A stretch of DNA of 64,000 bases. Origin: Magnetococcus sp. PR-3. Its GTDB lineage: Bacteria > Pseudomonadota > Magnetococcia > Magnetococcales > Magnetococcaceae. The translations under genes were made by a program, and so were the position numbers. Position 1 is the first letter of the stretch. Each line of letters begins with the position of its first letter. The stretch lies in the NCBI RefSeq assembly GCF_036689865.1, contig NZ_JBAHUQ010000015.1, positions 62,001 to 126,000 on the forward strand, read 5' to 3'. The notes beneath the pieces were generated by a model that saw nothing but the letters and a program-made list of their open reading frames with translations, made no database searches and was not told the DNA's origin. Below are positions 17,639 through 25,971 of the stretch, piece after piece.

Positions 17639-18268
17639 GTGACAGATTTAGGGCTGGATCAGGTCATGTACTGGATTGGTCAAGGTGCGGTGGCTTCCAT
17701 GGCGATGGCGGGTGTGTTGGAGGCTGGGAAGAAGCATTTTGATCTGTTTGGGGTGTTGATTGTTGCCATGGCGGCCTCATTGGGTGGGGGGTCGTTACGT
17801 GATCTCTTGCTGGATCGTGGGGTCTTTTGGGTGGTGGATCAAACCTATCTCATAGCTGCTCTGTTGGCCGCTTTTTGTACCTTTTATCTGGCGCGCTTGT
17901 TTCCCTTGAACGAACGCTTTTTTCTGGTGCCGGATGCGATTGGACTGGCGCTGTTTAGCATAACCGGTACTGAGGCTGCGCTTGCCCTGCAAGCACCTTG
18001 GTTGGTGGCCAGTGTTATGGGGCTGTTTACCGGGGTCATGGGGGGCGTTTTGCGGGATCTGTTTTTGATGGAGCAGCCTTTGGTGTTTCGTGAAGGAACG
18101 CTCTATGCAACTGCAGCCTGGGCTGGTGCGCTGCTGTTTATCCTCTTGTTAGCCCTTGGGGTGGCGGAATTGTGGGCAGCACTCAGCGGGGGATTGTGTA
18201 CCTTTTTGCTCCGTATGGCGGCTATTCGTTGGGGGATCGCCCTGCCGACCTACCGTAGCCGGTCATGA
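17639..18268 (+). CDS. TRIC-type cation channel family membrane protein (YicG/UPF0126)
   Basis: A 209-residue protein with seven hydrophobic helices built as two similar three-helix halves, each with the glycine-rich signature: ASLGGGSLRDLLL near 50 and GVMGGVLRDLFL near 140. This repeat defines the prokaryotic TRIC/UPF0126 family of homotrimeric potassium-permeable channels. The start is GTG. The gene is convergent with the cyclase at 18276, separated by 7 bases. Confidence 0.9.
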   Translation: MTDLGLDQVMYWIGQGAVASMAMAGVLEAGKKHFDLFGVLIVAMAASLGGGSLRDLLLDRGVFWVVDQTYLIAALLAAFCTFYLARLFPLNERFFLVPDAIGLALFSITGTEAALALQAPWLVASVMGLFTGVMGGVLRDLFLMEQPLVFREGTLYATAAWAGALLFILLLALGVAELWAALSGGLCTFLLRMAAIRWGIALPTYRSRS

Positions 18269-18275
18269 TGGGGAA

Positions 18276-19562
18276 CTAAAGGCGATTAAGGGCTTGCTGT
18301 AAGGCTTGTTTAACCGCTTCTGGGTCATCCAGTTTATCCGGGTCCAAAAATAGTTTAAACCCATTGTGCTGAACCTGTTCAGGCTCCTTGGCGGCGTGGG
18401 GAGATATCAGTTGCCCTTTAACCCGGTAGGCGGGCACAGGGTAGGGTACCCCTTTGAGCTCAAGGGGGGGGACGGCTTCACATTGGTAGATATCATCAAC
18501 TAAAGCATAGGTCTCTTTACTAATCAGGATCTCTCCCGCCATGGCTGCAGACTCCAGGCGGCTGGCCAGGTTGACGGTGGAACCAATAATGGTGTAATCC
18601 AACCGCTGGCTTGAGCCAAAGTTGCCCACCGTGACATAACCCGTGGCCATACCCATACGGACTTCCAAGGCTTCGGGTATACCCCTGCGTGACCAGCCTT
18701 GTCGTAGGCTTTTTAACTGTTCACGCATCTCTAAAGCCATGGCAACGCAAGCTTGGGCATCTTCACGGTGGCCCCGGCTTTCTGGATCGCCAAAAAAAAC
18801 CAACATGCCATCACCAATAAATTTATCCAGCGTTCCCCCGTGGCTTTGTGCAATTTGTGCCATGACATCAAAGTACTCATTAAGCAGTTCAGTCAAAGGT
18901 TCGGCTTCCAAGCGTTCGGTTAGGGCTGTAAAGCCTTTAAGGTCGGAAAAAAAGATGGTGAGTAATTTCCGGTGTGAGGCAACCTCCGGTGTGCTCAAAC
19001 CATGAAACATCTTATCGTAGACCTGGGGGGGCAGATACTTGGCCAACCCTTTGGAGAGCGCCTCTAACTTTTGATTGCGCTGTTCAGCCAGTGTATTGGC
19101 TTGTTCCAGCGCTGAGGCTTGTTCGTGCAGCCGTTGTTGATTCTCCTGCAACATCGCCTCATTCAGTTTGCGCTGGGTGATATCCCGAATAATACCGCCA
19201 AAATAGCGTTTACCAGCCTCTTCCCAACTGGACAGGGAAAGCTCGACCGGAAACTCTCGACCATCCTTATGGTGCGCCATAACCTCAACGGTACGGCCAA
19301 GTATATGGCTGGGTCCGCCCGTTGCAGCACGCTGCATGCCTTGTTCATGGGCCGCTTTATAGGATTGGGCAACCAGCATGGTAATGGGTTGATCCAGTGC
19401 TTCTGAAGCGCTATACCCAAAAATGGCCTCGGCACCCCGGTTCCAGCTGCCAATAAGACCAGAGGCATCGCTCAGAATAATGGCATCCACCGCTGAGGCC
19501 AGTACCGGCCAAGCGGTTTGACCCGTAAAGACGGGAGAGAGGTGGTGATGGGCTGCTTCCAT
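18276..19562 (-). CDS. PAS-containing class III adenylate cyclase
   Basis: A 428-residue soluble protein. PAS occupies about 18-135 (AIILSDASGLIGSWNRGAEAIFGYS, GGIIRDITQRK), followed by a coiled-coil linker (about 135-175) and the CHD cyclase domain (about 190-380). Metal aspartates are in FFSDLKGFT and FIGDGML, the base-specifying lysine is in DKFIGD with threonine in YTIIGSTVN, and the transition-state Asn/Arg are in VNLASRLE. The Lys/Thr pair points to ATP rather than GTP. It probably makes cAMP for binding proteins such as the FHA/cNMP protein upstream (inference). Confidence 0.92.
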   Translation of the reverse strand: MEAAHHHLSPVFTGQTAWPVLASAVDAIILSDASGLIGSWNRGAEAIFGYSASEALDQPITMLVAQSYKAAHEQGMQRAATGGPSHILGRTVEVMAHHKDGREFPVELSLSSWEEAGKRYFGGIIRDITQRKLNEAMLQENQQRLHEQASALEQANTLAEQRNQKLEALSKGLAKYLPPQVYDKMFHGLSTPEVASHRKLLTIFFSDLKGFTALTERLEAEPLTELLNEYFDVMAQIAQSHGGTLDKFIGDGMLVFFGDPESRGHREDAQACVAMALEMREQLKSLRQGWSRRGIPEALEVRMGMATGYVTVGNFGSSQRLDYTIIGSTVNLASRLESAAMAGEILISKETYALVDDIYQCEAVPPLELKGVPYPVPAYRVKGQLISPHAAKEPEQVQHNGFKLFLDPDKLDDPEAVKQALQQALNRL

Positions 19563-19795
19563 GATGTTTTTCCTAACCTAAAGAGGAATCATTGGATGGA
19601 AAACCATACCATCTCTCCCCCTATAAAACAGGAGCTGATCTACCCTGCCATGATGTGTATCAATCCTGAGATATCACGGGCTTGCTTGAGAGGGGGATTT
19701 GTCGGGTATTTTACGGATACTGTAAAATATATCCCTATGTTAATTTGAATAAGTGTTGCTTAAGATGCGTTTTTTTAATGGATATGGAGAAGCTT

Positions 19796-20257
19796 ATGTC
19801 ACGCGCTGTTGTTCGTCTGCTGTTCGTCGGTTTGCTATGTGTGGGTACCCCCTTTATGTTCTGGCCTGCCCAGGCAGATGCGATGGAAGGTGAGGAGAGG
19901 GAGCTGATGATCGACGTGATGAATGATTACATGTCGGAATCAACACACACCCAAGGCATGGTTACGCCAGAGCAGGTACAGGTTAGTTATTTAGGGGTGG
20001 CACAAATTTTAGATACCCGTGAGGCCGAGCAGTATGAACAGAGCCATATTCCAGATGCCCTGCATATGGAGTGGCGAGAGGTCTTGGACCGCTTAGATGA
20101 GATTGCAACCGATAAACCGGTGGTGCTCTATTGTGGTACAGGTGCCCTTTCAGCGCAGGCGGGTTTTGCACTTCGGGTGTTAGGGTACAGCAATGTGGTT
20201 ATCATGCGTGGGGGATATCGGGACTGGCTTAAGTTGGTTGCACCATCTATGAAGTGA
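19796..20257 (+). CDS. Exported rhodanese-domain protein
   Basis: ATG at 19796 with GGAG upstream begins a signal peptide (VRLLFVGLLCVG, cleavage near ADA). The mature part has a single rhodanese domain: ILDTREAEQYEQSHIPDALHMEW, then the active-site loop VLYCGTGALSAQAG with catalytic Cys, and MRGGYRDW. It probably transfers sulfur in the periplasm. Its stop abuts tail-to-tail the stop of the small basic protein on the other strand. Confidence 0.87.
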   Translation: MSRAVVRLLFVGLLCVGTPFMFWPAQADAMEGEERELMIDVMNDYMSESTHTQGMVTPEQVQVSYLGVAQILDTREAEQYEQSHIPDALHMEWREVLDRLDEIATDKPVVLYCGTGALSAQAGFALRVLGYSNVVIMRGGYRDWLKLVAPSMK

Positions 20258-20416
20258 TCAGGCAGCACATAAAGAAAAAGCCCAATCTTTAAGGTGATTG
20301 GGCTTGTGCTTGGCTTTCTGCTGTTTCTTCTTGTTGGGGATGACCTGTTGGGGTATTTGCGTCACCACACGGGCCATGGCATTGCGTCGTTTAGGTTTCT
20401 TGGGCTTGGGCGCCAT
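20258..20416 (-). CDS. Small basic protein, candidate ArfA-like ribosome rescue factor
   Basis: ATG at 20416 has GGAGA 8 bases upstream. The full frame is 52 residues, very rich in Lys and Arg, with a KRRNAMARVV segment followed by PNKKKQQKAKHK. This loosely follows the ArfA pattern (N-A helix, then KK and K-x-KH). The 3' end is unusual: a strong intrinsic terminator lies inside the coding sequence, upstream of the TGA, so most transcripts should lack a stop codon. E. coli arfA uses the same architecture to be repressed by tmRNA. Sequence similarity alone is weak; the ArfA call rests on both lines together. Confidence 0.5.
   Translation of the reverse strand: MAPKPKKPKRRNAMARVVTQIPQQVIPNKKKQQKAKHKPNHLKDWAFSLCAA
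20270..20305 (-). terminator. Intrinsic terminator inside the small basic gene
   Basis: Ten-base perfect arms (20278-20287 and 20296-20305) with an 8-base loop; on the minus strand the stem is followed directly by CTTTTTCTTT. The stop codon of the gene lies at 20258-20260, beyond the T tract. On the plus strand there is no T run, so it does not serve the rhodanese gene well. Confidence 0.85.
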
Positions 20417-20496
20417 CTCTCTTCTCCTACAAAGGGTGGTTTGCTCACTTAACGTACAGGGTTGGAGCCCGCTTGTTGGGCAAGGTTCCATTAAAG

Positions 20497-20706
20497 TTAT
20501 TCTTCAATAAGCTCAAAACGTTTGATGCCGGGTTGGGGGGCGTCAAACCAACTTTCAATGGGTCGTACCCAGGCACTGTTATGATCATATTCACACAGAT
20601 AGTGCACCAACCATGCATCGGTCTCAGAGTGGCGAACCAGACCTAATACACGGTAGGTGCCACCTTTATAGTGACGGTAGCGACCTAGCTTAACCTCTGG
20701 CGTCAT
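20497..20706 (-). CDS. DUF1653 protein
   Basis: A 69-residue protein starting at ATG 20706 with GGAAGAG upstream. GRYRHYKGGTYRVLGLVRHSET followed by HYLCEYD and VRPIESWFD is the DUF1653 signature. The function is unknown; family members are small soluble beta proteins. It follows the ybaK gene by 13 bases, suggesting one transcript. Confidence 0.88.
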   Translation of the reverse strand: MTPEVKLGRYRHYKGGTYRVLGLVRHSETDAWLVHYLCEYDHNSAWVRPIESWFDAPQPGIKRFELIEE

Positions 20707-20719
20707 GTTCTCTTCCTTT

Positions 20720-21190
20720 TTAAAGTCGCCCAATAGGGGCTGTTCGGGCACCCGTGATTTTTACAAGATCTGCGGGTGCCAATTCAACCTCTAAACCCCG
20801 GCGACCGGCGCTTATACAGATGGTGTCATAGTCCAATGCTGTGTCATCCAGCACCATAGGCAAGCGTTTTTTCTGTCCTAGTGGGCTAATTCCACCCGCC
20901 AGATAGCCGGTTTCCCTTTCAGCACGGGCTACCTCAGCCATGGCTGCTTTTTTGCCGCCAAGTGCTTTGGCCAGAGCTTTAAGATCTAGAGTTCCTGCAA
21001 CAGGAACCACCCCCACCACCAACTTTTTTCCATCCAATTCAGCGGCCAGTGTTTTAAAAACCCGTTGGGGTTCAACCCCCATCTTCTGGGCAGCTTCCTC
21101 TCCATAAGATTCAGCCTTCGGGTCATGTTCATAACTATGGACCGTATGGGGAACTTTGGCCTTTTTTAGAGCGTTTATGGCAGGAGTCAT
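20720..21190 (-). CDS. ybaK: YbaK-type aminoacyl-tRNA deacylase
   Basis: A 156-residue protein of the YbaK/ProX editing family, which hydrolyses Cys-tRNA(Pro) or similar mischarged tRNAs. KAKVPHTVHSYEHDP, GVEPQRVFKTLAAELDGKKLVVGVVPV with the conserved lysine, and GYLAGGISPLGQKKRLP with the GxxSPxG loop are present. ATG at 21190 matches the family N-terminus; the longer frame upstream is not supported. Confidence 0.92.
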   Translation of the reverse strand: MTPAINALKKAKVPHTVHSYEHDPKAESYGEEAAQKMGVEPQRVFKTLAAELDGKKLVVGVVPVAGTLDLKALAKALGGKKAAMAEVARAERETGYLAGGISPLGQKKRLPMVLDDTALDYDTICISAGRRGLEVELAPADLVKITGARTAPIGRL

Positions 21191-21377
21191 GGTGGATTTG
21201 TGTCCTAATGAAAGGTGTGGCTCATTCGTTTTGTGGGGTGTTGCAGCAAGTTTCAGCACTCCGTCCATAACGGTGTCTGTTTGTTCGGGGGCCTTAAAAT
21301 GGGCTATGCCTCTTAAGCAAGAAGCCTCAAGCTGTGCGGTTGCTGGTTTGTCATTCGATTATGTTTTGTCGCATGGG

Positions 21378-21989
21378 CTATCTGCTACTTTCTAAGGCCA
21401 ATTTGCCAGCCAACCCTGCAAACAAGGCTGCAAAACTGCGTTGAATGCGCTGGACCAGCTTAGGGGTTGAGAGCACTTTTTGGCGTAATGCTGCGGCCAT
21501 CAGGCCATAAGCGGAGAAGACGATCCAGGTGAGTAGCATAAAGACCAGGGCCATCCCGACCAAAAGCATGGTGGGGTCTTGATGGCCTGCTGGAATAAAT
21601 TGAGGAAGAAATGCGAGAAAAAAGAGGGATAATTTAGGGTTGAGTACATTGATTAAGACCCCTTCAAGAACATGTTTCCAGGTGGACTGCTCTTTGGGTT
21701 TATCCATGGCAACTCTGCCGCCAGCTTGCCACATACCCCAGGCCAGCCAGATTAAATAGAGTACACCTACCCATTTAATGGCTTGAAACAGCAGGGCGCT
21801 GGTGTGCATTAACGCGGCAAGTCCCAAAATAGAGGCTAAAAGATGGGGGATGATCCCAAGGGTACAAGCCAGTGCGGCGAACAGCGCAGCGCGGCGGCCA
21901 TTAAAAATACCTCGGGATAGGGTGTAAAACACGCCCGTGCCAGGGATGATAACCACAAGCAAAGCCGTTAGAAAAAATTCGGGGCTCAT
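21378..21989 (-). CDS. LysE/RhtB family amino acid exporter
   Basis: A 203-residue inner-membrane protein with about six helices. ATG at 21989 with GAGG upstream begins MSPEFFLTALLVVIIPGTG, the family start including the Pro-Gly pair. GLINVLNPK-like residues (EGVLINVLNPKLSLFFLAFLPQF) are characteristic. Substrate is not predictable. An in-frame extension to 22118 lacks family features. Confidence 0.92.
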   Translation of the reverse strand: MSPEFFLTALLVVIIPGTGVFYTLSRGIFNGRRAALFAALACTLGIIPHLLASILGLAALMHTSALLFQAIKWVGVLYLIWLAWGMWQAGGRVAMDKPKEQSTWKHVLEGVLINVLNPKLSLFFLAFLPQFIPAGHQDPTMLLVGMALVFMLLTWIVFSAYGLMAAALRQKVLSTPKLVQRIQRSFAALFAGLAGKLALESSR

Positions 21990-22293
21990 CTTTTCGGTTC
22001 CTCTTAGAGGGGGGGAGATCAGATGTATTGTTGAAGGTTTAACCACGGTTGGCAAATAGAAAGCGACATGAAAACGGAAAAGGGCAGGGCGTACGCGTGC
22101 ACTAAGGGCATGCAGCACACGCAGGGGGGCATATTAAGGACGTTCTGTTTACCATTCATTGGTGTATGGGGGTAGGATGCCATTTTTCTATACAATCATT
22201 TTGTTATCATGAGATTTTTATCGAACTTGAATATAATACGATCAGTTTTATAGCCACTATAAATCAAAGTTAGACAGTCTATAAGTATCGATA

Positions 22294-23090
22294 ATGAGTG
22301 ATGACATCGAGCGCCCCCAACGAGATCGGCTTCGTGGAATCCGTAGGTAAGAAGGTCGAGGCCGCCCGGAATTTTCAAGTAAGTCGAGCGACGGTTTACC
22401 ATTGATTGTCACGAGACAGCCAGGAATCAATCCCAAGCGTTCCTAGGGAGCGAAAGATAAACAAGGCAGCCTTGATAGAAGCAGGTCAAAGCCTAGCCAG
22501 ATGCTTTGCAAAGAGCGCACGCTGTTCATTTCGGGGTTTGTGATACCACCATCAGTGCTGCGCTAAGGAAGCTTTGGATGGGTAAAAAAAATGAAGCGCT
22601 ACATTGAGAGGTGTACAGAAAAAAGAGGGTATGATTGGGCTGGTATGTATCAATATATTTATTAGTAAAGTTATTAAAAATTGAGGCTAATTATATGAAG
22701 GTTGATTTGAAGAAGAGGTGATTCACCGTCATACGTGGGCACCAAAGGGTGAGAAGGTCTATGGCGACTTAACATGACCCAGCGCGGTAATGAGTGGCTA
22801 ACGCCCTTGATCTTTGAGGGGTCGTGTCATGCTCCGTTGGTTGAGGCATGGATTGAAAAGATGCGATAGCCTCAATTGAAAGAGCCCAGTGTGATCGTTA
22901 TGGATAATGCTAGTTTCCACAATAAAAGGGAAGATTGCTGAAATACTTGCAAGAGATGGTCAGGTACGCCTCCCACCTTCCCCGTACAGCCCAGATCTTA
23001 ATCCTATTGAATGATCATTCGCAGTCTTGAAAGTAATGTCGAGAGTTCACTGCGCCACCACCAAGGTTAGAAGCATGAATAACCTCTAAC
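22294..23090 (+). pseudogene. IS630-family transposase remnant
   Basis: Pieces of one transposase are spread over three frames with many stops. In order: an N-terminal HTH (EAARNFQVSRATVYH, then stop), HFGVCDTTISAALRKL, FEEEVIHRHTWAPKGEKVYG, a second-strand VIVMDNASFHNK with the second catalytic Asp, and YSPDLNPIE with the catalytic Glu followed by TGA where Trp is usual. The first catalytic Asp is not recognisable. Terminal inverted repeats and a target duplication were not found. It is clearly inactive and has decayed for some time. Flanks 22119-22293 and 23091-23446 hold no supported gene. Confidence 0.85.
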
Positions 23091-23221
23091 TATGGTATGC
23101 GGTGACGATAAACATCTCCAATCTCTACATAGACCTGCTCAAGGAAAAAGAATATCGACAAAGCGTAAAGCTCCCTTAGCGACTGTAGGGAAAACAGGTC
23201 AGGCGAGTGCTTTTTGGCGCC

Positions 23222-23260
23222 CCGAAAACAGAGTGGATTGGAGATCAACTCTGTTTTCGG
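23222..23260. repeat. Perfect 13-bp inverted repeat (hairpin)
   Basis: CCGAAAACAGAGT at 23222-23234 is repeated inverted as ACTCTGTTTTCGG at 23248-23260 with a 13-base loop. It lies between the transposase remnant and the unknown membrane protein and is followed by GGGG rather than a T tract. It may be a mobile-element end or an RNA hairpin. Confidence 0.75.
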
Positions 23261-23446
23261 GGGAGGAGGCTAAGTAGGCCATCTTTATGTAGATTGAGGT
23301 CTCTTACACTCGCCAAAGAACATGCTCAATTCATGGCGATATGACTGCTGAGCAGTGTGACAGGGTATTCTCAGTTTCTGCGGAAAATAATGTCCAGAAA
23401 CGTGTTGCTCCATCATTAATTCGGAATCAGAACGGTTTTCTCATCT

Positions 23447-25038
23447 TTAGAGAGCACGCAACCTTTCTAAAAATTCAAGAGCATCGGATTCATCGGATTC
23501 ATCGGATTGAGTGGCATCATGTAACATTTGAAAGAGTTTGCGAGCATCGGGTTCATCAGATGAAATCCCAGTTTTCACTCCATATCGTTGGAATAACTCG
23601 TCTAAATCGTCCTTCATCTGAATTCCGAGGGCAGTGTTTATAGCCTCTCGAATAAAGTCATCTCGCCATGTTGTTAAAGGACTTTCTGTCGCTGCAATTT
23701 TCACTCCCATTTCAAGGTATTTTTTATATTGTTCAACCCAATTTCCGATTCCGATCAATGAATAGGTCACAGACAGCTTACCTGGCAAATATGATGGAAT
23801 GGCTTTACCTTTTTGGCGGTCCCAAACTTCCTGAGAAAAATGTTCCTGATCAGCATCATGTGAGAAATCTTCCTTTATAATTTGTTCTCCTAAACGAGCC
23901 CTTAATGATGCCTCAAGTATATCGCGCATACGCTCAAAACCACCCACTGAACGAACATGGTGTGCCATGTTCCACAATTCGTTATATGTAATTCCACTTT
24001 GTGGTAAAGGGCTGTCCGAGGCCGCAATTAACGCATTTGTGAAGGCGTCTGCAATGATATTTTCAGATATCTCGCCGCCACCAGAGTGCAGTTCTAGCTT
24101 AAAGCCCCCATTACCATCATCTTTGATCTCATATTTTCTCCCCATCGTCATTTGAAGCCTATACAACGCTAATTCATAACTGGCGAAGGGGGAAGCCCAC
24201 GATGCTATCGTGAATAGCTGCAACGATTCATTTTCAAGCTCAGCCCTAGAAGCGGCCATGCCTGAATTGAATAAAAGATTGCTCTCTATCCGACCTTCTA
24301 GTCCTAAACGGATGATTCGTTTGAGGCGATCAACTGCTTCAAGGCGCTCTTTCTCTATGTCATTGGACATTTCACTCGGTCTGTTAAGGTTTTTAACAAA
24401 AAGGTAATCGAGATATGGGTCTGCGTTTTCGAATTTGATCTCTTCAGATGATTCTTTAGCTATTGATAGAATACCCTTATATTCCTCCATCTCCTTTTGA
24501 AGTTGTATAACATCATCCTTAAAAGCTTTTAAATAACGAGTTGTTTCGCCTGAAGATTGTAGGGCGATCCGTTCAATTTCCGTCGGTAGTGTAGATTGCA
24601 GTTTCGTTAATCGTTCTTCAACATCGTTGGACAACTGATCAAAACGTGTGCTAAGTCCAGTTTCGTAAAGTTCTCGATTTTCTGCGGTTGATTTGTCACG
24701 GAACTCAATTTTTTCTTCTAACTCTTTTTTATGTTTATCACCCTGGCGTCCAATAAGGATGATGCCGACTAAACCTATAAGAGCAATCAAGGTGCCGCCA
24801 AAGGTGATGGCAATGTTTAAATTACTAACAAGACCAGAAAATGCCTTCTCAGCATTACCTAGGGACTTTAAGGCAAATTCTGCATCAATTGTTGGTTTTG
24901 GTGAGGGGGGGAGGCTTGTGCTACTGTTTCGTTTGTGGTGGGGTGAGGTTGTGCAGCTCCTGCTGTAGCTGAATAGGAAAAAAGCAAGGATATGAAGATG
25001 GGTACAATCAAGATTAAAGAGAGCCGAGTCATAAACAT
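23447..25038 (-). CDS. Unknown membrane-anchored coiled-coil protein, frameshifted near its N-terminus
   Basis: The long frame (to about 24911) encodes a membrane helix (NIAITFGGTLIALIGLVGIILIG), a coiled coil (about 60-180 residues after the frameshift) and a C-terminal helical region of about 300 residues that I do not recognise. Upstream, the same frame reads nonsense, whereas the next frame from ATG 25038 (AAAGGTG ribosome site) gives a textbook signal peptide ending ATAGAA. The two join exactly if the 7-G run at 24905-24911 had 8 Gs. So the gene is either mutated, phase-variable or miscalled at that run. The C-terminus has a short SDE repeat. Confidence 0.6.
23482..23508. repeat. Three tandem copies of a 9-base unit
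   Basis: CATCGGATT is repeated three times head to tail inside the 3' end of the unknown coiled-coil gene, coding for an in-frame S-D-E type repeat. Nine bases keeps the frame, so copy number could vary harmlessly. Confidence 0.85.
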
Positions 25039-25971
25039 TGAAATGGCACCTTTCAGCTAGCGCAATGTGAAAAGTAATCAAAGTGTAATGTCTAGTTATA
25101 TTAAATAGATTTTTAAGCGGAAATTAAAGCAAAAAAAAACAGAACGAATTTTATTTTGCGTGATTGTATGGTTTATTTTTAAGAATGGCATACAATTAAA
25201 GTCTATGGGCTTTTCCCTTGTGGGGTCTTGGCCACCTCCTTTTTATGAGGATAATGCTGTGGCTATGATGGTTGTCCTGTGTTGGAACTTTGCTGGGTTG
25301 GCTCGCTCTTTTCAGTTTATGGCAAAATAGACCGGTGATCTCACCACCTCGGCTATCCTTCATCAATTAAGTACAGAGCAATATCCCATGAGATAATGGT
25401 CATCGGTTTTTTGGAAAACGTACCTTTAATCAAAGTATGTCACAGCAACTAGATAGCTCCTGTCTGCTCGAATAACAACCAGGGTGATCGTGTTTTTGTC
25501 GTATTCAGTGGAGTTCCCCCCTGTACGGAGCAAATAGTTAATATGGGTTATTATTAACCTTCAACTAAAGAGCTGAAGCATCACCTATTTTTTTGTTTGT
25601 TACTTCCAATAGTGTTGAAGTGTTTTATCAATGTCCCTGATCTTATTGGAAGAAACGTATTGTTGATTTTGAAAGATGATAAAAATCATTATGTGCGTTT
25701 AAAAAATTAGGACTCATGCAGTGTTTAATGGGCTGAGTGTGAAGTTTGAAGCGCACTGTTTATAGACGTCACACAAAAATTTGAGGGGTTATGTTATAGG
25801 GGGTCTCAAGAGGTTGCTTTCTCATTGAATCTAACCTTGCATGTGGATCAGCTTCATTGGGAGGTGGTCGTCACTTGGGTAAGAGAAATGTGCATGATGA
25901 TACAAGTTAATGATCGAAAGTTAAAAAGTTGTGTGCTTGTTGTGCCTTAACGTTGGTCATGCGCCACTGTT
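25039..25971. other. AT-rich gap of about 0.9 kb without recognised gene
   Basis: No reading frame of this stretch has a ribosome site and recognisable family features; all short frames look random. Base composition is more AT-rich than the neighbouring housekeeping genes, and it adjoins the transposase remnant and the frameshifted gene, so it is probably accessory or decayed DNA. Confidence 0.5.

Noticed and set aside
20278-20305. Hairpin as terminator of the plus-strand rhodanese gene
   Set aside because: On the plus strand the stem is preceded by A and followed by GTGCTTGG, not T; the T tract is on the minus strand only.
22196-22402. Minus-strand frame of 68 codons upstream of the lysE gene
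   Set aside because: It overlaps the start of the transposase remnant, has poor start context and no recognisable features.
23092-23277. Open frame of 61 codons after the transposase remnant
   Set aside because: No ribosome site, covers the inverted repeat, and its composition looks random.
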